Source: Phycisphaerales bacterium (lineage in GTDB: Bacteria > Planctomycetota > Phycisphaerae > Phycisphaerales > UBA1924). Taken from it: DNA of 64,000 nucleotides. The notes under the pieces were generated by a model. That model saw nothing but the letters and a program-made list of their open reading frames with translations. It ran no database searches and had not been told where the DNA came from. This document shows, piece after piece, positions 17,458-25,243 of the stretch. The stretch covers positions 30,007-94,006 of the forward strand of contig JANQQR010000003.1 in NCBI GenBank assembly GCA_028289195.1. The letters run 5' to 3'. Every line of letters starts with the position of its first letter. The stretch's first letter is position 1. Both the position numbers and the translations under genes were made by a program.

Positions 17458-18690
17458 ATGACCCACGACCCCTCCAGCGCCCACATCGGGACCAAAGTCG
17501 TTCACACCGGCCAGCGCCCCGACCCGTCGACCGGCGCCGTCATGCCGCCCATCTCGCTCGCGACCACCTACGAGCAGGAGTCGCCGGGCGTGCACAAGGG
17601 CCTCGAGTACACGCGCACGCACAACCCGACGCGCTTCGCCCTCGAGCGGATGGTCGCCGGGCTCGAGAACTCGCCGCTCACCGAGGACGACGACCTGACA
17701 GGCGGCGGCTTCGCGTTCGCCAGCGGCCTGGCCGCGATGGCGACCTGCCTGGAGCTGATGGACGCCGGCAGCCGCATCGTGGCGATGGACGACATCTACG
17801 GCGGCAGCAATCGCATGCTCCGGCGCGTGCGCCAGCGCACGCAGGGGCTCGACGTCGAGTTCTGTGACCTCTCGAGCCTCGACCGCTTCGCCCAGGCGAT
17901 GACGCCCGTGACGAAGATGGTCTGGGTCGAGACGCCCACGAACCCGACGCTGAAGGTCGCGGACCTCTCGGGCATCAGCGCCATCGCGCGCAAGGCCAAC
18001 CCCGAGGCGATCCTCGTGTGCGACAACACCTTCGCCACGCCGATCAACCAGACGCCGCTCGATCACGGCTTCGACATCGTCCTGCACTCGACCACCAAGT
18101 ACATGGGCGGGCACTCGGACTCGCTGGGCGGCGTGCTCATCGCCTCCAAGCCCGAGCACGCCGAGACGCTCCGCTTCCTGCAGAACTCGCTCGGCGCCGT
18201 GATGAGCCCGTTCGAGGCCTACATGACGCTGCGTGGCATCAAGACGCTCGACGTGCGCATGGCACGCCACAACGCCAGCGCCGTCGAGATCGCCCGGTTC
18301 CTCGCCTCGCACAGCCAGGTCGAGCGGGTGGTCTTCCCGGGTCTCGAGTCGCACCCGCACCACGAGGTCGTCCAGAAGCAGATGCGCGGCCCGGGCGGCA
18401 TGATCACGTTCTACCTCGCCGGCGGCCTCGAGGAATCACGCCGCTTCCTCGAGTCGCTCGAGATCTTCGCTCTTGCCGAGAGCCTCGGGGGCGTCGAATC
18501 GCTGGTCGAGCACCCGGCGATCATGACCCACGCGAGCGTGCCGCCCGAGATGCGCCGCGAACTGGGGATCAGCGACAACATGATCCGCCTGAGCGTGGGT
18601 GTCGAGGACGTGCGCGACCTGCTTGCCGACATCGAGAAGGGCATGGCCGCCGCGAAGGGCGCCCGCGCTGCCGCGGCTGCGAGCGCCTGA
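17458..18690 (+). CDS. Cys/Met metabolism PLP-dependent enzyme (cystathionine gamma-synthase/lyase type)
   Basis: Trans-sulfuration family enzyme using pyridoxal phosphate. Key landmarks: ATTYEQESPGVHKGLEYTRT near residue 30, the SGLAAMATCLE PLP-phosphate-binding region near 90, VETPTNPTLKV near 160, and the Schiff-base lysine in LHSTTKYMGGHSD near 215. Length (410) is somewhat longer than the usual ~390. The frame can also begin at ATG 17434, but that codon lies inside the palindromic repeat, so ATG 17458 is chosen. Whether it works as MetB (synthesis toward methionine) or as cystathionine gamma-lyase cannot be settled; a cystathionine beta-synthase gene at 26.6 kb makes reverse trans-sulfuration possible. 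Confidence 0.92.
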   Translation: MTHDPSSAHIGTKVVHTGQRPDPSTGAVMPPISLATTYEQESPGVHKGLEYTRTHNPTRFALERMVAGLENSPLTEDDDLTGGGFAFASGLAAMATCLELMDAGSRIVAMDDIYGGSNRMLRRVRQRTQGLDVEFCDLSSLDRFAQAMTPVTKMVWVETPTNPTLKVADLSGISAIARKANPEAILVCDNTFATPINQTPLDHGFDIVLHSTTKYMGGHSDSLGGVLIASKPEHAETLRFLQNSLGAVMSPFEAYMTLRGIKTLDVRMARHNASAVEIARFLASHSQVERVVFPGLESHPHHEVVQKQMRGPGGMITFYLAGGLEESRRFLESLEIFALAESLGGVESLVEHPAIMTHASVPPEMRRELGISDNMIRLSVGVEDVRDLLADIEKGMAAAKGARAAAAASA

Positions 18691-18691
18691 G

Positions 18692-19756
18692 GTGAGCGCC
18701 CGGCGCGTCATCGACGCCAACGCCAATCGCGCCCGCGAGGCCCTGCGGGTCATGGAAGACTGCGCTCGCTTCGTGCTGGACGACCGCGATCTGTGCGCAC
18801 GCCTCAAGCGATCGCGTCATGACCTGGCCTCGGCGCTGGGCGCCCTGTCGGGTTCGGCCATCGGCGAGCGCGACACGCCCGGCGATGTGGGAACGGACGT
18901 TCAGACCGAGCGCGAATACTCCCGCTCGTCGATGCGCGATGTGGCCCTCGCTGCCGGCAAGCGCCTGAGCGAGGCGCTGCGATCGATCGAGGAGGCGTCC
19001 AAGACCATCGACTCTCGCGCTGCCGAGCGCTTCGAGCGCCTGCGCTACGAGGCCTACGACCTCGACCGGGTGCTCGTGCTGGCGATGGGCACCGGGAGAC
19101 AGGCGCAGTGGCGCCTGTGCGTGCTCGTGACCGAGTCGCTCTGCACGCATCACCCGTGGCTCGATGTCGCCCGCATGGCGATCGAGGGTGGGGCTGACTG
19201 CATCCAGCTCCGCGAGCCGGACCTGGACGACCGCGAGCTGCTCGAGCGTGCGCACCGGTTGGTCGATCTCGCCCGCCCGCGCGGGTGCGCCGTGGTCATC
19301 AACAACCGGCCCGACATAGCGCTGCTCGCCAAGGCCGACGGCGTGCACGTCGGCCAGGGCGACCTGCGTGTCGAAGACGTGCGCAGGATCGCGGGGTTCG
19401 ACCTGCTTGTCGGCGTCTCGACCTCGCGGATCGAGGAGGCCGAGCGGGCGATGCGCGACGGCGCCGATTCCTGCGGCGTCGGTCCGATGTTCCCCACGAC
19501 GACCAAGCACAAGGATCGCATCGCGGGCCCGGAGTACATGCGCGAGTATGCGGCGCACGATCCGTCGCTGCCGGCGCACCTGGCGATCGGAGGGATGACA
19601 CCCCAGAACGCCGGCGAGGTGATTGACGCGGGCGCCGTGGGAATCGCCGTGAGTTCGTGCGTGTGCGGGGCGGAGGACCCGGCGGAGGCTGCACGGAGCC
19701 TCCATTCGATCGTGGAGCAGGGCCGGACCAACGCGCAGGCATCTACGAGCCCGTAG
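18692..19756 (+). CDS. thiE: Thiamine-phosphate synthase with N-terminal ThiD2 domain
   Basis: Joins HMP pyrophosphate and thiazole phosphate to thiamine phosphate. Residues about 1-125 resemble the ThiD2 domain found in front of some bacterial ThiE proteins (VIDANANRAREALRVMEDCA, then SRHDL). The TIM-barrel ThiE domain covers about 135-345: DCIQLREPDLDDREL, VVINNRPDIALLAKADGVH, VGPMFPTTTK and AIGGMTPQNAGEV are the substrate-binding segments. GTG 18692 lies 1 nt after the stop of the MetB-like gene, so the genes are co-transcribed and probably coupled. The last codons and the TAG stop fall inside the left arm of palindromic repeat copy 2. Confidence 0.9.
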   Translation: MSARRVIDANANRAREALRVMEDCARFVLDDRDLCARLKRSRHDLASALGALSGSAIGERDTPGDVGTDVQTEREYSRSSMRDVALAAGKRLSEALRSIEEASKTIDSRAAERFERLRYEAYDLDRVLVLAMGTGRQAQWRLCVLVTESLCTHHPWLDVARMAIEGGADCIQLREPDLDDRELLERAHRLVDLARPRGCAVVINNRPDIALLAKADGVHVGQGDLRVEDVRRIAGFDLLVGVSTSRIEEAERAMRDGADSCGVGPMFPTTTKHKDRIAGPEYMREYAAHDPSLPAHLAIGGMTPQNAGEVIDAGAVGIAVSSCVCGAEDPAEAARSLHSIVEQGRTNAQASTSP

Positions 19757-19830
19757 CGCAAGCTGCGGGTACGTTCGTCGCCCGCGATGCCAAGGCCAAA
19801 GGTACCCGCCGCTTGCGCGACGGGCTCGTA
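19739..19830. repeat. Palindromic intergenic repeat, copy 2
   Basis: Left arm 19739-19772 and right arm 19802-19830 are inverted copies with two mismatches over 29 bp, separated by 29 bp. The spacer resembles that of copy 1 (both contain CCCGCGATG and end in AAG), so the whole element, not only the arms, is duplicated. The left arm overlaps the 3' end of thiE and supplies its stop codon. Confidence 0.88.
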
Positions 19831-19847
19831 AAGGCGCGTCGTCTCCC

Positions 19848-19853
19848 TACAAT
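19848..19853 (+). promoter_or_regulatory. TACAAT -10 box for the ABC-F gene
   Basis: TACAAT stands 17 nt before ATG 19871 and just beyond repeat copy 2. It would give a very short leader of about 11 nt. No clear -35 element is seen. Confidence 0.45.
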
Positions 19854-19870
19854 CTCCGCCCTCAGCCGCC

Positions 19871-21901
19871 ATGCCCCTTCTCAGTGCTACCAACCTGCGC
19901 CACGCCTACGGCACCGACATCGTCCTCAGCGACGTATCGCTGTCTGTCGAGGCCGGCGATCGTGTGGGCATCGTCGGGCGGAACGGCACGGGCAAGACCA
20001 CGCTGCTCAAGGTCCTCACCGGGCGCATGACGCCCGATTCAGGATCCGTGAGCCTGGCCAAGAGCGCCAAGGCCTCGTACCTCTCCCAGGACCCGGACCT
20101 GGATCCCGAGGAAACGCTTCGCGGCGCGGCTGAGGCGGCGTTCAGCGAGCTGCACGACCTGCACCACCAGCTCGACGGGGTGTTCGCGGGCATGGAGTCG
20201 GCCGAGGGTGCCGAACTCGATCGTTTGCTGAAGCGCCAGGAGTCGCTCGAGCGACGCATCGAAGCGGCGGGGGGGTACGCCATCGATCACAAGATCGATC
20301 GCGTGCTCCACGGCCTCGGGTTCCGCGACTCGCAGTTCGGCATCAAGGTCAGCGGGCTGAGCGGCGGGCAGAAGGGGCGGGTGGCGCTGGCCAAGGCGCT
20401 GCTCGAAGAGCCCGACGTGCTCCTGCTCGACGAGCCGACGAACCACCTGGATCTCGAGGGCCGCCTGTGGCTCGAGGACTTCCTGTCCGGCGAGTTCAGC
20501 GGCGCGATCGTGATGATCAGCCACGACCGCTACCTGCTCAACAACGTCGTGACGCGCATCATTGAGGTCGAGGACGCGCGCCTCATCGACTACCCCGGCA
20601 ACTACGACGCCTTCCGCGAGATCCGCGCCGAACGCCGCATGAGCCAGGCGCGGGCCTACGAGAAGCAGCAGACCAAGTTCAAGCAGGAAGAGGCGTTCAT
20701 CCGCAAGTACAAGGCGGGCCAGCGCGCCAAGCAGGCACGAGGGCGCGAGTCGAGGCTCGCCCGCCAGCGCGAGGGCTCGCTCGAGCGTCCCGTCGAACTC
20801 GCGTCGTTCGGCCTGCAGTTCGCCCGCGCCACGCGCTCGGGCGATCTCGTCGTCACGGCCCGCGGCCTTTCCAAGGCCTACGACGCCGAGGACGGCTCAC
20901 GCAAGGTGCTGTTCCACGATCTGGACGTCGACATCACCCGGGGCGAGCGCTGGGGGATCATCGGGCCCAACGGCGCCGGCAAGACGACGCTCGTCAACTG
21001 CCTGCTCGGCACGCAGGAGCCCGACGAGGGCACCGTGCGCCTCGGCGCGAACATCCAACCCGGCTACTACCGCCAGACGCACGAGCACGTCGACCCCGAG
21101 CGCCCGGTCTACCGCTACCTGCAGGACGTCATCAAGAAGGAGAACCCCGATGGCCTGCTCAGCGAGCAGCAGTCGCGCGACCTCGCCGGGGCGTTTCTCT
21201 TCTCCGGCGACGAGCAGGAAAAGGAGATGGGCCTGCTGTCCGGTGGCGAGCGCAGCCGCGCCGTGCTGGCGGGGCTGCTGGCGAGCGCCAAGAACCTGCT
21301 GATCCTCGACGAGCCGACCAACCACCTCGACATCCCCTCGGCCGAGCGCCTGGAGCAGGCGCTGGCCATCGACGAGCACGGCAAGGCCATCAAGGGCGCC
21401 TTCGACGGCACGCTGATCCTGATCAGCCACGACCGTGCGTTGATCGACGCCACCTGCTCGCACCTGCTCGTCCTCGACGGGGCGGGCAACGCCCAGGTGT
21501 TCATCGGGAGCTACACCGAGTGGCACGACGCGGAGGTCGAGAAGAAGGCGGCCGCGGACTTCGAGCGCGCCGAGGCCAAGCGTCGCGCCGAGCAGGAAGA
21601 GAAGAAGCGCCGCGCCGCGGAAGAAGCCAAGTCCAAGCACGACGCCCAGCGCGCCGAGCAGCAGGCCCAGAGCGACGCGGCGTCGGGCAAGTTCCGGGGC
21701 ATGAAGACCGAGTGGCTCGAATCGCGCATCGAGCAGATCGAGCAGCGCATCAAGGAGATCCACGCCGAAATGATGCTGCCCGAGGTGTGGAAGGACCCCG
21801 CCAAGTGCGAGAAGCTCGGCAAGGAGCGCTCGACCCTCGCCGGCGAGCTCGAGCCGCTCGAGTTCGAGTGGTCGCGGCGCGCGGAAGAAGCCATGGGGTA
21901 G
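19871..21901 (+). CDS. ABC-F family ATPase (Uup-like)
   Basis: Soluble protein with two ABC ATPase domains and no membrane segment, as in the ABC-F family that acts on the ribosome or, for Uup, on ribosome and DNA-related processes. Domain 1 has Walker A GRNGTGKTT (about residue 37), signature LSGGQKGRVAL (about 163) and DEPTNHLDLEG. The interdomain linker rich in charge is at about 240-310. Domain 2 has GPNGAGKTT (about 366), LSGGERSRAVL and DEPTNHLDIP. A C-terminal coiled coil (about 555-670) rich in Ala, Glu and Lys matches the extension of Uup. Length is 676. It starts just downstream of repeat copy 2. Confidence 0.92.
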   Translation: MPLLSATNLRHAYGTDIVLSDVSLSVEAGDRVGIVGRNGTGKTTLLKVLTGRMTPDSGSVSLAKSAKASYLSQDPDLDPEETLRGAAEAAFSELHDLHHQLDGVFAGMESAEGAELDRLLKRQESLERRIEAAGGYAIDHKIDRVLHGLGFRDSQFGIKVSGLSGGQKGRVALAKALLEEPDVLLLDEPTNHLDLEGRLWLEDFLSGEFSGAIVMISHDRYLLNNVVTRIIEVEDARLIDYPGNYDAFREIRAERRMSQARAYEKQQTKFKQEEAFIRKYKAGQRAKQARGRESRLARQREGSLERPVELASFGLQFARATRSGDLVVTARGLSKAYDAEDGSRKVLFHDLDVDITRGERWGIIGPNGAGKTTLVNCLLGTQEPDEGTVRLGANIQPGYYRQTHEHVDPERPVYRYLQDVIKKENPDGLLSEQQSRDLAGAFLFSGDEQEKEMGLLSGGERSRAVLAGLLASAKNLLILDEPTNHLDIPSAERLEQALAIDEHGKAIKGAFDGTLILISHDRALIDATCSHLLVLDGAGNAQVFIGSYTEWHDAEVEKKAAADFERAEAKRRAEQEEKKRRAAEEAKSKHDAQRAEQQAQSDAASGKFRGMKTEWLESRIEQIEQRIKEIHAEMMLPEVWKDPAKCEKLGKERSTLAGELEPLEFEWSRRAEEAMG

Positions 21902-21934
21902 GTGCTCGCGCGATGGTCGACGATGTGCGCTCGC

Positions 21935-22447
21935 CTACATCGCCGCGCGTTTCGCTGCCGCGTAGCGCGCATGGTGGTCGTAGTGCTCGATGTACCCGTC
22001 GACGATCGCCTCGAGCGTCTCGAGGCCCGTCTCCGTGTGGTGGCCCGTGCGCAGGAACGCCTCGGGCAGCAGGGAGCGCAGCCGGAACGCCATGATCGCG
22101 CGGGTGACCCGGAACACCTCGCAGGCGCGCCCCAGGTCGATCGCCTCGGGCAGGCGGGCCGCGAACTTCGTCTCGTCGTAGGCCTGGAGCACCGGCGGCG
22201 ACTCCGGCGGCGCGTCCTCGTGGGCGTCGCCCTGCATGGCGATCACGCGTTTCATCCGGTCCTGGCCCTGGAGCTCGGAGTCGTACATGTGCACCACCAT
22301 CGTGCGCATGCTCCACCTGCCGGTCTCGCCCCCCTTGAACGGCTTGTCGAGCTGCTCCTCGCTCAGGCCCTCGACCCAAGACGCCAGCTCGGCGCCCTGC
22401 TCCTCGTAGCGATCGATCCGGCTTCGCATATTCGGTTTGGTCGTCAT
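21935..22447 (-). CDS. DinB/YfiT-like four-helix metalloprotein
   Basis: A 170-residue all-helical protein that matches the DinB/YfiT-like fold. The metal-binding histidine pattern is visible: a histidine in RTMVVHMYDSEL (about residue 52) and a C-terminal cluster HYDHHARYA (about 157-165). Members of this fold act as thiol-dependent transferases or hydrolases or have unknown function. The start at ATG 22447 has a TACGCT box 7 nt upstream. It converges on the ABC-F gene with a 33-nt gap. The substrate cannot be predicted. Confidence 0.78.
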   Translation of the reverse strand: MTTKPNMRSRIDRYEEQGAELASWVEGLSEEQLDKPFKGGETGRWSMRTMVVHMYDSELQGQDRMKRVIAMQGDAHEDAPPESPPVLQAYDETKFAARLPEAIDLGRACEVFRVTRAIMAFRLRSLLPEAFLRTGHHTETGLETLEAIVDGYIEHYDHHARYAAAKRAAM

Positions 22448-22454
22448 AGGCGAT

Positions 22455-22460
22455 AGCGTA
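22455..22460 (-). promoter_or_regulatory. TACGCT -10-like box, DinB-like gene
   Basis: On the minus strand TACGCT ends 7 nt before ATG 22447. It fits the repeated arrangement seen at other genes of this window, which predicts a leaderless transcript. Confidence 0.35.
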
Positions 22461-22594
22461 TCCGGGGCCGGGAACGGGGGTTCCGGCTCCAGCCCGAACC
22501 CCCGGCGGACCGACGTTCGTAGGAAGCGTTGGCGGGATTGAAAGGCCCCCGCCAGACGCCCCAATCACCCACCGGGCCCGGAGGTGCCCCGCCC

Positions 22595-23293
22595 ATGGCT
22601 GTCGCGTCCGCCCTGCTGCGCATCCCGCTCACCCGCCTGCTCTCGGTGGGCCTGTTCACCGCGCTTCTCGGGGGCGGCGGCTACGTCGGCTACCGGGCCA
22701 TGCGCAGCGACATCGCGGCCGACGTCTATCGCCAGCGCCTCGAAGAGCTCGCCGGCGAGTACGAGTCCCTGCGCACGACGTTCAACGAGGCCGTGCGGCG
22801 CACCGCCGTCACCGAATTGCTCGTCCAGGACGGGCGCCTGAGCGTGGTGATCATCGACGCCCAGGGCCAGCGCACGACCATCGAGACCATCCTCGATCCC
22901 TCGAGCGAGATCTACGTCGACTACGTCGTGATCGACGGGCGCCTGCTGATCCGGCGCGTGTTCGATTCGTACACACCCCCGATGAGCGCGATCGTGCTCG
23001 ACGCCGAGCTGGAGTTCGTCGACTGGAACGACCCCCGCGCCCAGGAGGGCAAGGCCGTCTATCGCGCCCTGCAGGAAGGGCGCTGGATCGTCAGCGCCAC
23101 CGGGAACGGGGCGCTGGGGCTCGTGCGCCTGGGAGACGTCGGCTCGACCGAACCCGTCGAGCTCACGCCCGCCCCGCCCGTGCGCGACTTCGAGGAGATC
23201 CTCGAAGAGCTCGACACGTCGATCCGCGAGATCGGGCCCGGCGATGTGTGGAAGCGCGTGACGGGATCAACCCCCGAGACCCCGCCGAACTAG
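22595..23293 (+). CDS. Hypothetical membrane-anchored protein, 232 aa
   Basis: One N-terminal transmembrane helix at about residues 12-32 (RLLSVGLFTALLGGGGYVGY) is followed by a short coiled-coil-like segment (about 38-65) and a beta-rich domain (about 70-190; LLVQDGRLSVVIIDAQGQRT, IETILDPSSEIYVDYVVID). The C-terminal tail is acidic and helical. A strong GGAGGTG ribosome site 8 nt upstream fixes ATG 22595. No family is recognised. The stop codon overlaps the stop of the convergent peroxiredoxin gene by 4 nt. The topology suggests an extracytoplasmic domain with an N-terminal anchor. Confidence 0.7.
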   Translation: MAVASALLRIPLTRLLSVGLFTALLGGGGYVGYRAMRSDIAADVYRQRLEELAGEYESLRTTFNEAVRRTAVTELLVQDGRLSVVIIDAQGQRTTIETILDPSSEIYVDYVVIDGRLLIRRVFDSYTPPMSAIVLDAELEFVDWNDPRAQEGKAVYRALQEGRWIVSATGNGALGLVRLGDVGSTEPVELTPAPPVRDFEEILEELDTSIREIGPGDVWKRVTGSTPETPPN

Positions 23294-23757
23294 AGCGCCT
23301 TCACCGCTTCCAGAACCTCTTCGGCGTGCCCCGGCACCTTCACCTTGTCCCACCGGCGCGCGACCTTGCCATTTGCGTCGATGAGGTAGGTCGTGCGCTG
23401 GATGCCCATGTAGGTCTTGCCGTACATGCTCTTCTCGACCCACACTCCGTACTTGTCGGAGATCTTGGCCTCTTCGTCGGCGAGCAGCGGGTACTTCAGG
23501 CCCTCTTTCTCGGCGAACTTCGCCTTGCTCTTGCTGTCCAGGATGCTCACGCCGAAAACGGCGGCCTTGGAGCGCTTGAACTTCGGCATGCGCTCCTGGA
23601 AGTCGCAGGCCTCGCGCGTGCAGCCGCTGGTCATGTCCTTGGGATAGAAGAACAGCACGACCGGCTGGCCCGCGTAGTCGCTGAGCTTGTGCTTGGTCCC
23701 GTCCTGATCCGGCAGCGTGAACGCCGGCGCCTTCTTGCCTTCATCGATGAGGGGCAT
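23290..23757 (-). CDS. bcp: Thiol peroxidase of the Bcp/PrxQ type
   Basis: Cytoplasmic peroxiredoxin that reduces hydroperoxides with thioredoxin as donor. The peroxidatic cysteine is in DMTSGCTREACDFQ (about residues 41-54), with a second cysteine five residues later, as in the atypical two-Cys PrxQ group. APAFTLPDQDGTKHKLSDY opens the fold and a GIQRTTYLIDANG strand lies near 120. Length (155) is normal. It starts at ATG 23757 and converges with the hypothetical gene before it; upstream it is separated from the next minus-strand gene by an intrinsic terminator, so it likely has its own promoter. Confidence 0.94.
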   Translation of the reverse strand: MPLIDEGKKAPAFTLPDQDGTKHKLSDYAGQPVVLFFYPKDMTSGCTREACDFQERMPKFKRSKAAVFGVSILDSKSKAKFAEKEGLKYPLLADEEAKISDKYGVWVEKSMYGKTYMGIQRTTYLIDANGKVARRWDKVKVPGHAEEVLEAVKAL

Positions 23758-23842
23758 CTCTCGGTTCCTCGCAAGGTGAAAGGTGGAACAGGGTATCGCA
23801 CCAAGATCCCGCTGCCCCTCTGCGCCTCTGTCCCTTCCTCAG

Positions 23843-23880
23843 AAAAAAACAGCGGGCGCCGCCCAGCGCAGCGCCCGCCT
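23843..23880 (-). terminator. Intrinsic terminator for the 168-aa membrane protein gene
   Basis: Perfect 8-bp stem GCGGGCGC/GCGCCCGC (23852-23859 and 23871-23878) with an 11-nt loop. On the minus strand it is followed by a run of seven T (23849-23843). It ends the transcript of the gene that stops at 23970. Confidence 0.85.
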
Positions 23881-23969
23881 TTGAGCCCCCTCCCCACCGA
23901 TCTGCTCGGGCCGCACAACTCGCCGGAACCGAGGACGGGCAGGGCAGCCCGGTGTTCTGATTGTGGAGT

Positions 23970-24476
23970 TCAGCCTCCCGGCGTGACCCCCTTGGTGATC
24001 CAGTCGACGAGGAACATCAGCATGAGCCCCGCGAGCGCGGCGGAGGCGAGCCAGAGCCTGGCCCACATCCAGCGGTTCTCCCAGGGCGACGAGCCTTCGC
24101 GCGGAGCCGGGATCACGTCGAGCGATCGCGAGACGACCTCGCTCTCGAGCGTGTCGCCCCGGCGCGCGGCGTCCTGGACGACGGCGATCACGAGGTTCGC
24201 CTCGAAGGGGCGCATCCCGAAGCGCTCGCCCTGGCGGACGAGCTGGCGGCGGTGCTGCGGGGCCAGGATGGCCGCGCGTCCGCCCTCGAGCACCTCGGCG
24301 GTCTTCATCGCCAGCACGCGACGGACGTCCTCGCTCTCGTCGTAGGCGAGCTTGGCTGCCCGCCGGTTCTCCTGCTCGACGGCCTTGCGGGCGCGCACCT
24401 CCTCTGTGGTCGGCCCCTCGTTGGGGACGACCAGGCGCAGGCGCGCGGAACCGAGCTCGTGCAGCGCGTGGCTCAT
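23970..24476 (-). CDS. Hypothetical tail-anchored membrane protein, 168 aa
   Basis: A hydrophilic, charged N-terminal part of about 135 residues (ALHELGSARLRLVV, then a helix rich in Ala, Arg and Glu) ends with one hydrophobic helix at about residues 142-160 (ARLWLASAALAGLMLMFLV) and a short tail. That is the layout of a C-terminally anchored cytoplasmic protein. ATG 24476 is preferred; an ATG at 24521 would add 15 residues that include a Tyr/His stretch. No family is recognised. A strong intrinsic terminator follows. It is divergent from the gene at 24716. Confidence 0.62.
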   Translation of the reverse strand: MSHALHELGSARLRLVVPNEGPTTEEVRARKAVEQENRRAAKLAYDESEDVRRVLAMKTAEVLEGGRAAILAPQHRRQLVRQGERFGMRPFEANLVIAVVQDAARRGDTLESEVVSRSLDVIPAPREGSSPWENRWMWARLWLASAALAGLMLMFLVDWITKGVTPGG

Positions 24477-24715
24477 GTCTTGGGTGTGGCGATACTCCGC
24501 CGGACTTGATGCGACTCCCACCGACGGGCCGGATACGCCGGCCGATCGGCCCGATGGACAACCCGGACGCGCCCCCGAGGGGCTCGCCCGCTACCGTGTG
24601 CATCCGTGCTGGAGTGAGCGGGACTGCGCTCCATCTTCGTCCCGGCCCGTTGCCTTTGAACCTTACGCCCAATCCCGATCAACGCACGCGAAAAACAGTC
24701 GAAACGACTCCCGCG

Positions 24716-25240
24716 ATGACTGATAACTCCGGACAGACCAAAGATTTGGCAGAGCAACGCGCAGATGTTGCCGAGGCACCCGCGCTCCCCGCGCTTCACA
24801 CGGACGTTCCGCCCGCGGAGGTCGTCGATCGCCTGGAGAAGCGCGCACAGAAGGGCAAGCTTCCGGGGTTCGAGCGCGAGGGCGCCGAGTCGTGCTCGGT
24901 GCTCGTGTTCGCGGGCCTGTACGACCATCGACTCCGGATCACCCCCGGTTCGGGCGGGCCTATCGGCCTCGAGCTGCGCATGCTCCGCAGGATGCCGGCG
25001 ATCGTGATCGGTGTGCTGGTGCTGGCGACGTGGCCGGGCCTGCCCCTGACCGACTCGATGCTGCGCATCTACTTCGACTGGTACGACGCCTGGCCCATCC
25101 AGACGTGGTGGTGGTACCTGCCCATGATGGCGTTGTGCATCCCGGTGGTCTGGAAGCAGATCAGCGCCGCCCGGCGCGAGGCGCTGGTCGAGGCCACGAA
25201 GATCCTCGCCGAGGTCTCCCCGATCATCGAGGCGCGATAG
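24716..25240 (+). CDS. Hypothetical protein with two membrane helices, 174 aa
   Basis: The first 75 residues are hydrophilic (acidic, with a RLEKRAQKGKLPGFERE segment). Then comes a short strand-rich part (CSVLVFAGLYDHRLRI) and two membrane helices at about 95-112 (MPAIVIGVLVLATWPGL) and 130-150 (WWWYLPMMALCIPVVW, preceded by an aromatic-rich loop). A helix of basic and acidic residues ends the chain. ATG 24716 is chosen since the upstream open frame is Pro/Arg-rich and not protein-like; no good ribosome site is seen. It ends 3 nt before the convergent M16 protease gene. Function unknown. Confidence 0.6.
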   Translation: MTDNSGQTKDLAEQRADVAEAPALPALHTDVPPAEVVDRLEKRAQKGKLPGFEREGAESCSVLVFAGLYDHRLRITPGSGGPIGLELRMLRRMPAIVIGVLVLATWPGLPLTDSMLRIYFDWYDAWPIQTWWWYLPMMALCIPVVWKQISAARREALVEATKILAEVSPIIEAR

Positions 25241-25243
25241 GGC

